From: Pararhodobacter zhoushanensis
GTDB lineage: Bacteria; Pseudomonadota; Alphaproteobacteria; Rhodobacterales; Rhodobacteraceae
Direction of reading: 5' to 3'
DNA: 64,000 nt
Assembly (NCBI RefSeq): GCF_003990445.1
Contig: NZ_REEZ01000006.1
Span: 186,001-250,000 of the forward strand
Part shown: piece by piece, positions 28,101 through 33,508 of the stretch
Position numbering within the stretch: position 1 is the stretch's first letter
Layout: each line of letters starts with the position of its first letter
Translations under genes and position numbers: made by a program
The notes under the pieces: model-generated
The model's database searches: none
The model's input: the letters and a program-made list of their open reading frames with translations, nothing else
What the model was told of the DNA's origin: nothing

Positions 28101-30545
28101 CGAGCGGCGAAGGTTGTCGATCAGCTTCCATCGGCCCAGCGGCGGCACGCCGTCGCCGCGACGCCCGGTAATCCACGGCAAAAGCTGCCAGTCGCCGCGC
28201 ACCCAGCGATGCTGACGCTTGGCGGCGACATCGTAGCGCGAAGGGAAATCCTCGATCACCTCGATATCCGAGGCAAGCGCAGCGCGCGCATAGACGCCCT
28301 CGAACAGATCGTGGCTGAGCAGGGTGTTCTCGGGCACCCGCCCGGCCAGCGCCGCCGAGAAGGCATCGACGTCGTAAATGCCCTTGCCCGCAAAAGACCC
28401 CTCGCCGAACAGGTCCTGATACACATCAGAAACCGCAGCGGCATAGGGATCGATCCCGCCGTTGCCCGATTGCAGCCGCTGGAACATCGAACCCGCTGCC
28501 CCCATCGGCAGCGCCGGGGTGACGCGCGGCTGCAGGATGCCGTAGCCGTCGGTCACGCGCTGCAAGGCAGGATCAAACACCGGCCGGTTGAGCGGGTGGA
28601 CCATCTTGCCGATCAGGCGGTGCACCGTGTCGCGCGGCAGGCGCGTGTCGGCGTCTAGGGTGATCACATAGCGAATGTCTTGCGGCACCGGGGCATCGCT
28701 TGGCAAAAAACTCGTATCGGTCGCGCCGCGCAGCAGGCGGTTCAGCTCTTCCAGCTTGCCGCGCTTGCGCTCCCACCCCATCCAGCGGGACTCGCCGGGG
28801 TTATGTTTGCGCGCGCGGTGAAGGAACAGGAAGCGGTTGGCGGCGCCGTTGGGATAGCGCGCGTTCAGCGCGGCAATCGCGGCCCGCGCGGCGGTCAGCA
28901 GCGCGTCATCAGCGGGCATGTCGGCAGCGTCACTGTCGGGACCGTCCGAAAGGATGGCGTAATGCACAGCACCCGGCGCGCTGGCCAGATAGTGCACTTC
29001 CAGCCGTTCGACGATCTCGGTCAGGGCGGTTGTGCCCGACAGGATAACCGGAACGGCAACCAGAGTGCGGTAGTCATCTGGGACGCTCTCGGACAGATCC
29101 AGCGCTGGCAGGCGCTGTGGGGCCTTCAGGCGCGTGACCAGCAGGTTGACCAGTGCCGTTGCCGCCTCGGCGCTGGGCATCAGCAAGAGCAACCCCAGCC
29201 CGAGAAGCGGCCAGACCGACAGCCCGGCGGCAACCAAGGGCAGCAAAAGGGCGATAAGCGCCAGTGTCACCACACAAAGCGACGCCAGATACCCGCCGAG
29301 CCCGACCCGCGCCACGGCGCGCGACAGGCGCAGGCTTGCGGGCGGTGTGTAGCCGATGCTGGCGGCAAACGGCTGACGGTTCTTCCCGATCAGCCAGTGC
29401 CCCGGATCGCGCTCTCGCGCGCTGGCGCCGGTGGTAGTCTGCGACACAAGCGCCTGCGTGATGGCGATCTCGTCATGCGGCGCGTGGCGGGCCAGCGTTT
29501 CGATTTCGTCGCGGTAGCGGTTGCGCGTGGCAAAATCCAGCGCGTCGAAATCGGTGGTCTGGCGCAGCAGCGCGTCAACCAGACTGACCGATTCAAAGAA
29601 TTCGGCCCAGTCCAGTTCAGACAGCACGCGCATGCTGGCAACCAGATTGCGCATGGTGACATTGGCGGCGCTCTGTTCGTGTTGCACCCGTTCGACAACC
29701 GCGTCCAGACTGGTGCCCTGACGCTGCAAGCGATCGTGCAGCCACGGCAACAGCGGCGTCGTATCAGGGTCGAACCCGCGCAGCCGGTTGCCGATCTGTG
29801 CCGCCAGAAAATCGGGCAAAGGCGCGGCTTCATACGGGGCAACGGCTTGATGCAGGGGTGTCGGCGCGCGCTCGGCAGCGCCCATCACGCTGTCAACCAA
29901 GGCATCCGCCGCGCCTTTCAGCGCATGGGCGCGGGTGATCTGCACGACAATACGGCGCATGTTCTCGACCAGAACGATGCGCAAGGTGATGGCCAGCGCC
30001 CAGAGCTCACCGATGGTGAGCGGCTGAACCGTCTGATACGCCGCGACAAACCGCGCGAGGACGGACCCCACGACCAGGCTGTCGGTATGCGCGACATAGG
30101 CCCAGGCAATGCCAAAGACGCGCGGGTAACCGGCGAACGGGCCTGAGGCCAGTTTGGGAAGTTGGCGATAGTAGCCAGCGGGCAGATCTTGGGTGATCTG
30201 GCGCAGTTGCAGCTCGACCAGATGATAATTGTCCAGCAGCCATTCCGCTGCCGGAGCGACCGTCTCGCCGCGCCGCAGGGCATCGGCGCTGAACTGATAG
30301 GCCGAGAGCAGCTCGGCCGCGTTGTCGCGCAACCGCCGGGAAAGGTTGAGAACACGGACCGGACGGTCTGCGATGGCCTGTTCGGCTGCCAGACTGATGG
30401 CGTGGTGTTCAAGCCGCTCGACGCCGAACAGATCGCTGCGGATCGGGGCGGTGTCATCCCACAGTGCAGGGCCGCGCGGGTTAGGCAGCACAGCGTGCAA
30501 AACGCCCTGCCAGGCGGCAGGGCGTTTCAAAGGCGACCCTCTCAT
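22134..30545 (-). CDS. ndvB: cyclic beta-1,2-glucan synthase (NdvB/ChvB type)
   Basis: 2803 residues, close to NdvB length. A soluble N-terminal region is followed by membrane helices near 420-470 and a GT84 glycosyltransferase domain (YVITLDADTRLPRDT; KRQHRWVRGDWQLLPW). More helices lie around 830-980, then a glucoamylase-like region (FYNWYDTRDLRVLTPPYVSS). Two beta-sandwich modules and a C-terminal GH94 phosphorylase domain follow (GFRDQLQDGMAL, GTGDWNDGMNRVG, IKGYPPGLRENGGQYTHAA). It makes and trims cyclic glucan that is exported to the periplasm, protecting against osmotic stress. Start overlaps the stop of the 56-residue ORF upstream; both share an EcfG-type promoter. Confidence 0.92.
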   Translation of the reverse strand: MRGSPLKRPAAWQGVLHAVLPNPRGPALWDDTAPIRSDLFGVERLEHHAISLAAEQAIADRPVRVLNLSRRLRDNAAELLSAYQFSADALRRGETVAPAAEWLLDNYHLVELQLRQITQDLPAGYYRQLPKLASGPFAGYPRVFGIAWAYVAHTDSLVVGSVLARFVAAYQTVQPLTIGELWALAITLRIVLVENMRRIVVQITRAHALKGAADALVDSVMGAAERAPTPLHQAVAPYEAAPLPDFLAAQIGNRLRGFDPDTTPLLPWLHDRLQRQGTSLDAVVERVQHEQSAANVTMRNLVASMRVLSELDWAEFFESVSLVDALLRQTTDFDALDFATRNRYRDEIETLARHAPHDEIAITQALVSQTTTGASARERDPGHWLIGKNRQPFAASIGYTPPASLRLSRAVARVGLGGYLASLCVVTLALIALLLPLVAAGLSVWPLLGLGLLLLMPSAEAATALVNLLVTRLKAPQRLPALDLSESVPDDYRTLVAVPVILSGTTALTEIVERLEVHYLASAPGAVHYAILSDGPDSDAADMPADDALLTAARAAIAALNARYPNGAANRFLFLHRARKHNPGESRWMGWERKRGKLEELNRLLRGATDTSFLPSDAPVPQDIRYVITLDADTRLPRDTVHRLIGKMVHPLNRPVFDPALQRVTDGYGILQPRVTPALPMGAAGSMFQRLQSGNGGIDPYAAAVSDVYQDLFGEGSFAGKGIYDVDAFSAALAGRVPENTLLSHDLFEGVYARAALASDIEVIEDFPSRYDVAAKRQHRWVRGDWQLLPWITGRRGDGVPPLGRWKLIDNLRRSLTAPLTLLALVAGWALPLPVALVWSGLLLGLLAVPYVLPLLSTLIPVRRSQFSPLQLNAYGRDVLSAALNFGLSVLLLPYTAVLMMDAILRTLYRLGVSRRHLLEWVTAASAEGTPPPGTFGQYRLMLGGVVVSVTLVAAILAVNPPLWPLALTFLALWISAPAVVRRLSEPGATQVAEPLGAQDSLALRQIARRTWQFFETFVTPQEHYLPPDNFQETPRPVVAHRTSPTNIGLYLLSTVTARDMGWIAQSTALTRLEDTLATMQRMPRHRGHFYNWYDTRDLRVLTPPYVSSVDSGNLAGHLIAVAQSCRAWGEQPVTEDVLRDGLTDALGLQAAPVGGKTAAFAAALAAGSDADDLLSLADAMATDADDDTADLVAAIRQRLRDHIGDSTDLARLKRIETLCRRFAMEMDFAFLVDPEKKLLSIGYAADSNRLDPNCYDLLASEARLASMFAIAKRDVETRHWFRLGRTATPVGTDTALISWSGSMFEYLMPSLVMRAPAGSLLERTNRAIVARQQAYGKAKDIPWGISESAFNARDLEMTYQYSNFGVPGLGLKRGLSEDRVIAPYATGLASMVDPVGALHNYRALGALGAEGRYGFYEALDFSPSRLPAGAKVAIVRNYMAHHQGMTITAIANTVRDGLLRARFHADPMVQSVELLLQERVPRHAVAAPPRAEDVLVGPKTVETTPVLRRFDRPADTIPTAHLLSNGRYGVMLTPPGGGYSRWGTMAITRWRPETTQDAPGTFLYARDVGTGKTWSAAMRPLAQTSGTHSAVFCEHHAEFTHKDAGLTTTTEVVVSAEDDSEARRVTLTNTGHQAREIDLTSYAELVLAPQAADLAHPAFSKMFVVTDHFPELGAIIATRRPRSGNEASVWAAHIAVVEGEETAPMQYETDRARFIGRGRSMANPVMADAPLSGTTGTVLDPIFAIRRRVTVPAGGMARVTFWTIVAETPAALLDLLERHRDPSAFGRASTLAWTEAQVQLRHLGITHAQAADFQRLAGMILRNDSRLRPGSERIIAGAGPQSGLWAQGISGDLPIVLFLIDDAQDAGALREILAAHEYWRARQMAVDLVIVNDRSSSYVQDLQIMIEAAVRSAGTRPRASDTRADGTVHVLRSDLMMAPTRALLMAAARVVLVASRGSIGTQLGTLRRVAQQAAAEMAKPREKAATALRPALQPDGLDAPEQDLEFFNGTGGFAKDGREYTTLLRDGTNTPAPWINVIANPSFGFQVSAEGSGFTWSENSRENQLTPWSNDPVTDPAGEALYLRDLDSGEVWTPTAQPIRGPGTYTASHGFGYSRFSYARGGIASTLTQFVPLNDPVKVSRLTLTNTGQTPRRIAVTSYTEWVLGTSRSATLAHVTTERDPETGALMARNPWATAFAGRIAFADMGAQVTGYTADRASFFGHLGGRSAPMGLSKPLDGVVGAALDPCAVLQREVTIAPGHSVDVVVLLGQCETIEDARALIQRIRDSPVDAMLDAVTQHWTGLLGAVQVTTPDRAMDIMLNGWLLYQTLACRIWARAGFYQASGAYGFRDQLQDGMALSFSRPDMTREHLLRAAGRQFPEGDMQHWWLPHSGQGVRTRISDDRVWLGYGVSQYIAVTGDAAILDEVIPFIEGPDLAPGAHDDFFLPEKSDEAASLYEHCARALDQAIALTGENGMPLIGTGDWNDGMNRVGEAGKGTSVWLGWLLIATLRRMAPFAQARGDARAERWLEHATRVHEAIEREAWDGAWYRRGTFDDGTPLGSAESDECQIDSIAQSWSVLSGAGDPERAKTAMESVTTHLIRPDPGIALLFTPPFDRTPKDPGYIKGYPPGLRENGGQYTHAALWAILAFARQGNGAAAQSLFALLNPVNHARTPEEAARYKVEPYVIAADVYSTAPHAGRGGWTWYTGSAGWMYRAGIEGILGLTRHGDALMLDPCLPPDWPEVSLRVTLGAMVLTVVVRNTGGKGRGVSAAVLNGAALPVADGVLTLPVQPGSQDLVVTLG

Positions 30546-30712
30546 GTGTCAGAGGCTACGGCGTGCAGTGTTTCTGCCTCGGGCCGTGGCATGGCCGTTT
30601 GCAGCCTGCAGCTGGTGATGCTCGTGGTATCCCGGATCACCGTGACGGACCCCGGCGGGGATGCGCGAAGTGTCATCTCGGCCCATCGCTTTTCGATTTC
30701 CAACCAATTCAT
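30542..30712 (-). CDS. small protein, 56 residues, coupled to the glucan synthase
   Basis: MNWLEIEKRWAEMTLRASPP start; the remainder (VTVIRDTTSITSCRLQTAMP) is not recognised. The opening resembles the start of CsbD-like stress proteins (MNWDxIEGxWKQ), but the rest does not, so I do not call it CsbD. ATG 30712 has GGGGG upstream and lies 54 bases from the predicted transcript start. Its TGA overlaps the ndvB ATG, implying translational coupling. Confidence 0.6.
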   Translation of the reverse strand: MNWLEIEKRWAEMTLRASPPGSVTVIRDTTSITSCRLQTAMPRPEAETLHAVASDT

Positions 30713-30772
30713 GGCAGAACCCCCTCTGTCGGCATGTGTGACTGTGATGCTTGGCAGTGCATGTACCGGTTG

Positions 30773-30797
30773 AACAATGCTGCTGCGCGGAAGTTCC
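30773..30797 (-). promoter_or_regulatory. EcfG-type promoter of the small ORF-ndvB operon
   Basis: Minus strand GGAAC (30797-30793), 16-base spacer, TGTT (30776-30773). Confidence 0.68.
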
Positions 30798-30949
30798 CGT
30801 CGCGCAGAGCATAAACGCCCGTGCACGCGACGGGTTCAGCTGGGCAGGCGGAAGTCCGCCGGATTTGCCCCAAACCCTGCTGCGTTGCGCTGAAATCGCG
30901 CCAGCTTCGGCAACCCCACGCCAAAGCGCAGGATTGTGGTCGACCGCAC

Positions 30950-30974
30950 GGAACCATCGCGCAGATGCGGGGTT
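30950..30974 (+). promoter_or_regulatory. EcfG-type promoter of the oxidase cluster
   Basis: GGAAC 30950-30954, 16-base spacer, GGTT 30971-30974. It lies divergent to the ndvB promoter in the gap 30713-31041 and would start transcription near 30981, about 60 bases before the ATG at 31042. Confidence 0.65.
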
Positions 30975-31041
30975 GGCTTGATACCGGGCGCGGCCTGCCG
31001 CGTCTGCCGACCTGACCTGACCGCCGAAAGTTGGTGCGCCT

Positions 31042-31797
31042 ATGGAACAGCTGAGTTTTCCTGACACGCCCGGGCGTATCTCTCAGCCTGTTCCGTATTG
31101 CGGCCCGGCCCCCTCGCCCGGCGCGCTTTGGCTGGACTGGAACCTCTCCCCTGTGCTGCTTGCCGTTCTGACCGGGTTACTGGCCGCCGGGCTGTGGCGC
31201 GGCACCCACCGGGGAGCCTTTGCCCTGGGGTGGGCGGGGCTGGTCATCGCCTTCGTTTCGCCGCTCTGCGCGCTGACCACCGCGCTCTTTCTGGCACGCA
31301 CCGGTCATCACCTTGTCCTTCTTGCCCTCGCCACGCCTGCGCTGGCCATCGGCTGGCCGCTGCGCTGGCCCGGCCGCGTGCCCGGCTTCTTGCTGACAGC
31401 GGCAGCGTTGGTGCTCTGGCACCTGCCTGCAGCCTATACGCTCGCCTGGGACAGTCACGCGGCCTATTGGGCGCTGCAAGGCGCTCTGCTTGTCGGCGGC
31501 TGGAGCTTCTGGTCCGCCGTGCTGGCACCCGAGCAGGCGCGCGGCGACTCGGTGCTGGCGGATACGGCGTTTGTGCTGGGTCTGGGCAGCGTGATGAGCC
31601 TGCTGGGCGCGCTGCTGACCTTTGCGCCACGCCCGCTTTACGGCGAGCATCTTGCCACGACCGGGGTCTGGGGCCTGTCGGCGCTGGCCGATCAACAGGC
31701 CGCGGGTCTGGTGATGTGGGTGCCGGGCATGGTGCTGATGTCAGCGGGTGTCGCACTCACGCTGGTGCGCGCCTGGCGGCGGAGCGCGACCGCATGA
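31042..31797 (+). CDS. CtaG-type cytochrome oxidase assembly membrane protein
   Basis: 251 residues with about six or seven hydrophobic helices. The conserved pattern of the caa3_CtaG family (YCGPAPSPGALWLDWN start, RTGHHLVLLALATPALAIG, VLWHLPAAYTLAWDSHAAYW, DQQAAGLVMWVPGM) is clear, with histidines on helices that may handle copper. It assists assembly of the oxidase encoded downstream. Its stop overlaps the next ATG (31794). Confidence 0.82.
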   Translation: MEQLSFPDTPGRISQPVPYCGPAPSPGALWLDWNLSPVLLAVLTGLLAAGLWRGTHRGAFALGWAGLVIAFVSPLCALTTALFLARTGHHLVLLALATPALAIGWPLRWPGRVPGFLLTAAALVLWHLPAAYTLAWDSHAAYWALQGALLVGGWSFWSAVLAPEQARGDSVLADTAFVLGLGSVMSLLGALLTFAPRPLYGEHLATTGVWGLSALADQQAAGLVMWVPGMVLMSAGVALTLVRAWRRSATA

Positions 31798-32270
31798 TCG
31801 CAGCCCTGAAATTCGTGCATCTGGCCGGGATCAGTTGCTGGGCAGCCGGGTTGATCGCGCTGGCGCTGTTGATGCTGGTGTTCGGCACCACCAATGACGA
31901 GGACGATTACGTCGAGTATCGCCTGTTCACCCATGTCACCTATATCTCGTTCGTGACGCCCGCCGCGCTGATCGCCATCGTATCGGGCACAGCGCTTTGT
32001 TTCGCGGCGGGGATCTTCGAGCCCTGGCTCTTGCTGAAACTCGCCTTCGTCGCCGGGATGGTGCTGGTGCATACGTGGCTGGGCCATCTGATTCAGCGAT
32101 CGGGCGAAGAGCGGCGCAGCAAGTGGTTTACCGCGCCCTTCGCAGGTCTGGCGCTGGTGCCGCTGATTTGCGCGGTGATCGGCCTTGCTTTGGTCAAACC
32201 GCAGGCCGCCACGCTGAGCGACCTTCTCCCGGCTCAGCTTTTGTCGGTACGCGAGGGGGCCGCGCCATGA
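31794..32270 (+). CDS. CopD-like four-helix membrane protein
   Basis: 158 residues: MIAALKFVHLAGISCWAAGL, then three more hydrophobic helices (AALIAIVSGTALCFAAGIF; LLLKLAFVAGMVLVHTWLGH; FAGLALVPLICAVIGLALV). Conserved histidines in helices 1 and 3 suggest heme or copper binding as in CopD/HemJ-like proteins. It is ATGA-coupled to the CtaG gene. Its last 37 bases overlap the 3' end of the opposite-strand gene at 32234-32755. Confidence 0.75.
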   Translation: MIAALKFVHLAGISCWAAGLIALALLMLVFGTTNDEDDYVEYRLFTHVTYISFVTPAALIAIVSGTALCFAAGIFEPWLLLKLAFVAGMVLVHTWLGHLIQRSGEERRSKWFTAPFAGLALVPLICAVIGLALVKPQAATLSDLLPAQLLSVREGAAP

Positions 32271-32755
32271 GCCTCGTGCCCGCCCAGACCGTAGTCGAAC
32301 ACCAGCTTGCCACCGTGCCAGCCTGTCATGCCGATGAGCGCGGCGGAAAGCGCCGACAACAAAATGCCCCAAGGCAGGATTTCGCCACCCTGCAGACGCA
32401 GCCCCCAGTTCACCCCCAAAAGGCCCAACAGCATCACCGCCAGAATGGAATGCGTCCAGCTGGCAGCCCGGATGCGGATACCGGCCACCAGCAGCAACTC
32501 GGCAAGGCCGGTCAGACCGGCCAGAAGGCCCATGACGAAACTGCCACCCGCCGCCCACAACCCGGCCCGCAGCCAGAAATCATCCCCGCTCCACCAATAG
32601 AGCGCATCTGCCGCCAGCGTGGAAAAACCCAGCGCAATGGGAAAAGCCACCAGCATCGCGTGAACCGGGTGGCCGGCGATGGCGACGCGGGATTCGGTCA
32701 GGTGAAAGACGCGGTGCTGATGGATCGGATCGCGGAAGCGGCGGCGTGGGGGCAT
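32234..32755 (-). CDS. DUF2231-type membrane protein, opposite to the oxidase genes
   Basis: 173 residues. An N-terminal HLTESRVAIAGHPVHAMLVAF is followed by four hydrophobic helices; the GHPVHAMLV start is typical of DUF2231. Function unknown, often near respiratory or stress genes. ATG 32755 follows AAGG. It overlaps the CopD-like gene by 37 bases at its end, and only 12 bases separate its ATG from the TTG start of the divergent subunit II gene. Confidence 0.78.
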   Translation of the reverse strand: MPPRRRFRDPIHQHRVFHLTESRVAIAGHPVHAMLVAFPIALGFSTLAADALYWWSGDDFWLRAGLWAAGGSFVMGLLAGLTGLAELLLVAGIRIRAASWTHSILAVMLLGLLGVNWGLRLQGGEILPWGILLSALSAALIGMTGWHGGKLVFDYGLGGHEAHGAAPSRTDKS

Positions 32756-32767
32756 GGGGAACCTTTG

Positions 32768-33508
32768 TTGACGCGGGCCAGCGCCCGGTCGGCGCGTGTG
32801 TACAGTCAACGGGGTGCGGCGCTCTTGGTTCCCTTTATGCTGGCCGGATGCGACGGCGCGCTGTCCACCCTTGCCCCGCGCGGGCCCGAGGCCGAGGCGA
32901 TAGCCACCCTGTGGTGGATCATGCTGGCGGGCAGTATGGCCATTTCGCTCATGATGTTTGCCTTGTTGGGGCTGGCGTTCCGCAAGAACCGGCGCCCGCT
33001 GTCCGACCGCTTCTGGACGCATGGCATGGGGCTGGGTTTCAGCTTTACCATCCTGAGCGTTTTGCTGGCCGCCGCGATCATCACCGGCGACCGGCTGATC
33101 GCCCGCCACCAGAGCGCCTCGGTGCGGGTCGAGGCCATCGCCAGCCAATGGCAATGGCGCTTCGTGCAACCCGGCCCCGATGGCGCGCCGGTCGAAACGC
33201 AGGGGCGGCTGTACATCCCCGCGGGCGTGCCCGTCGAGGTGTTCATCCGCAGCGAGGACGTGATCCACAGCTTCTGGGTGCCGACACTTGCCGGAAAGCT
33301 GGACGCGATCCCCGGACATGAGAACCGCCTGCGCTTTGAGGCGTCAGAGCCGGGTGTCTATCAGGGACGCTCGGCCGAATTCTCGGGCGTGGGCTACGCG
33401 GACATGCTGTTCGAGGTGCTGGCCTATCCGCCCGATGACGTGCCCGCGCAGTTCACCAACCGGGGCGAATCCGCCCCCGCAGCACAGGCCGGGGAACCCG
33501 ACGAATGA
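32768..33508 (+). CDS. heme-copper oxidase subunit II without CuA ligands (quinol-oxidase type)
   Basis: 246 residues from TTG 32768 (GGGGA 7 bases upstream); GTG 32798 is the alternative. A lipoprotein signal ends at LAGC (C28), followed by two membrane helices and a cupredoxin domain (SQWQWRF, VIHSFWVPTLAGKLDAIPGH). The CuA motif C-x3-C-x3-H-x2-M is replaced by SAEFSGVGYADM, so both cysteines are serine and the histidine is missing, as in CyoA. The enzyme therefore probably takes electrons from quinol, not cytochrome c. It is ATGA-coupled to subunit I. Confidence 0.85.
   Translation: MTRASARSARVYSQRGAALLVPFMLAGCDGALSTLAPRGPEAEAIATLWWIMLAGSMAISLMMFALLGLAFRKNRRPLSDRFWTHGMGLGFSFTILSVLLAAAIITGDRLIARHQSASVRVEAIASQWQWRFVQPGPDGAPVETQGRLYIPAGVPVEVFIRSEDVIHSFWVPTLAGKLDAIPGHENRLRFEASEPGVYQGRSAEFSGVGYADMLFEVLAYPPDDVPAQFTNRGESAPAAQAGEPDE

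Noticed and set aside
30542-30712. CsbD protein
   Set aside because: Only the first ten residues resemble CsbD; the rest lacks its helical Lys/Gly pattern.
32758-32790. GGAAC just before the subunit II start as a promoter
   Set aside because: No -10 match; the sequence acts as ribosome site for TTG 32768.
32798-33508. Cytochrome c oxidase subunit II with CuA
   Set aside because: The two cysteines and the histidine of CuA are absent, so a quinol-oxidase type is called instead.
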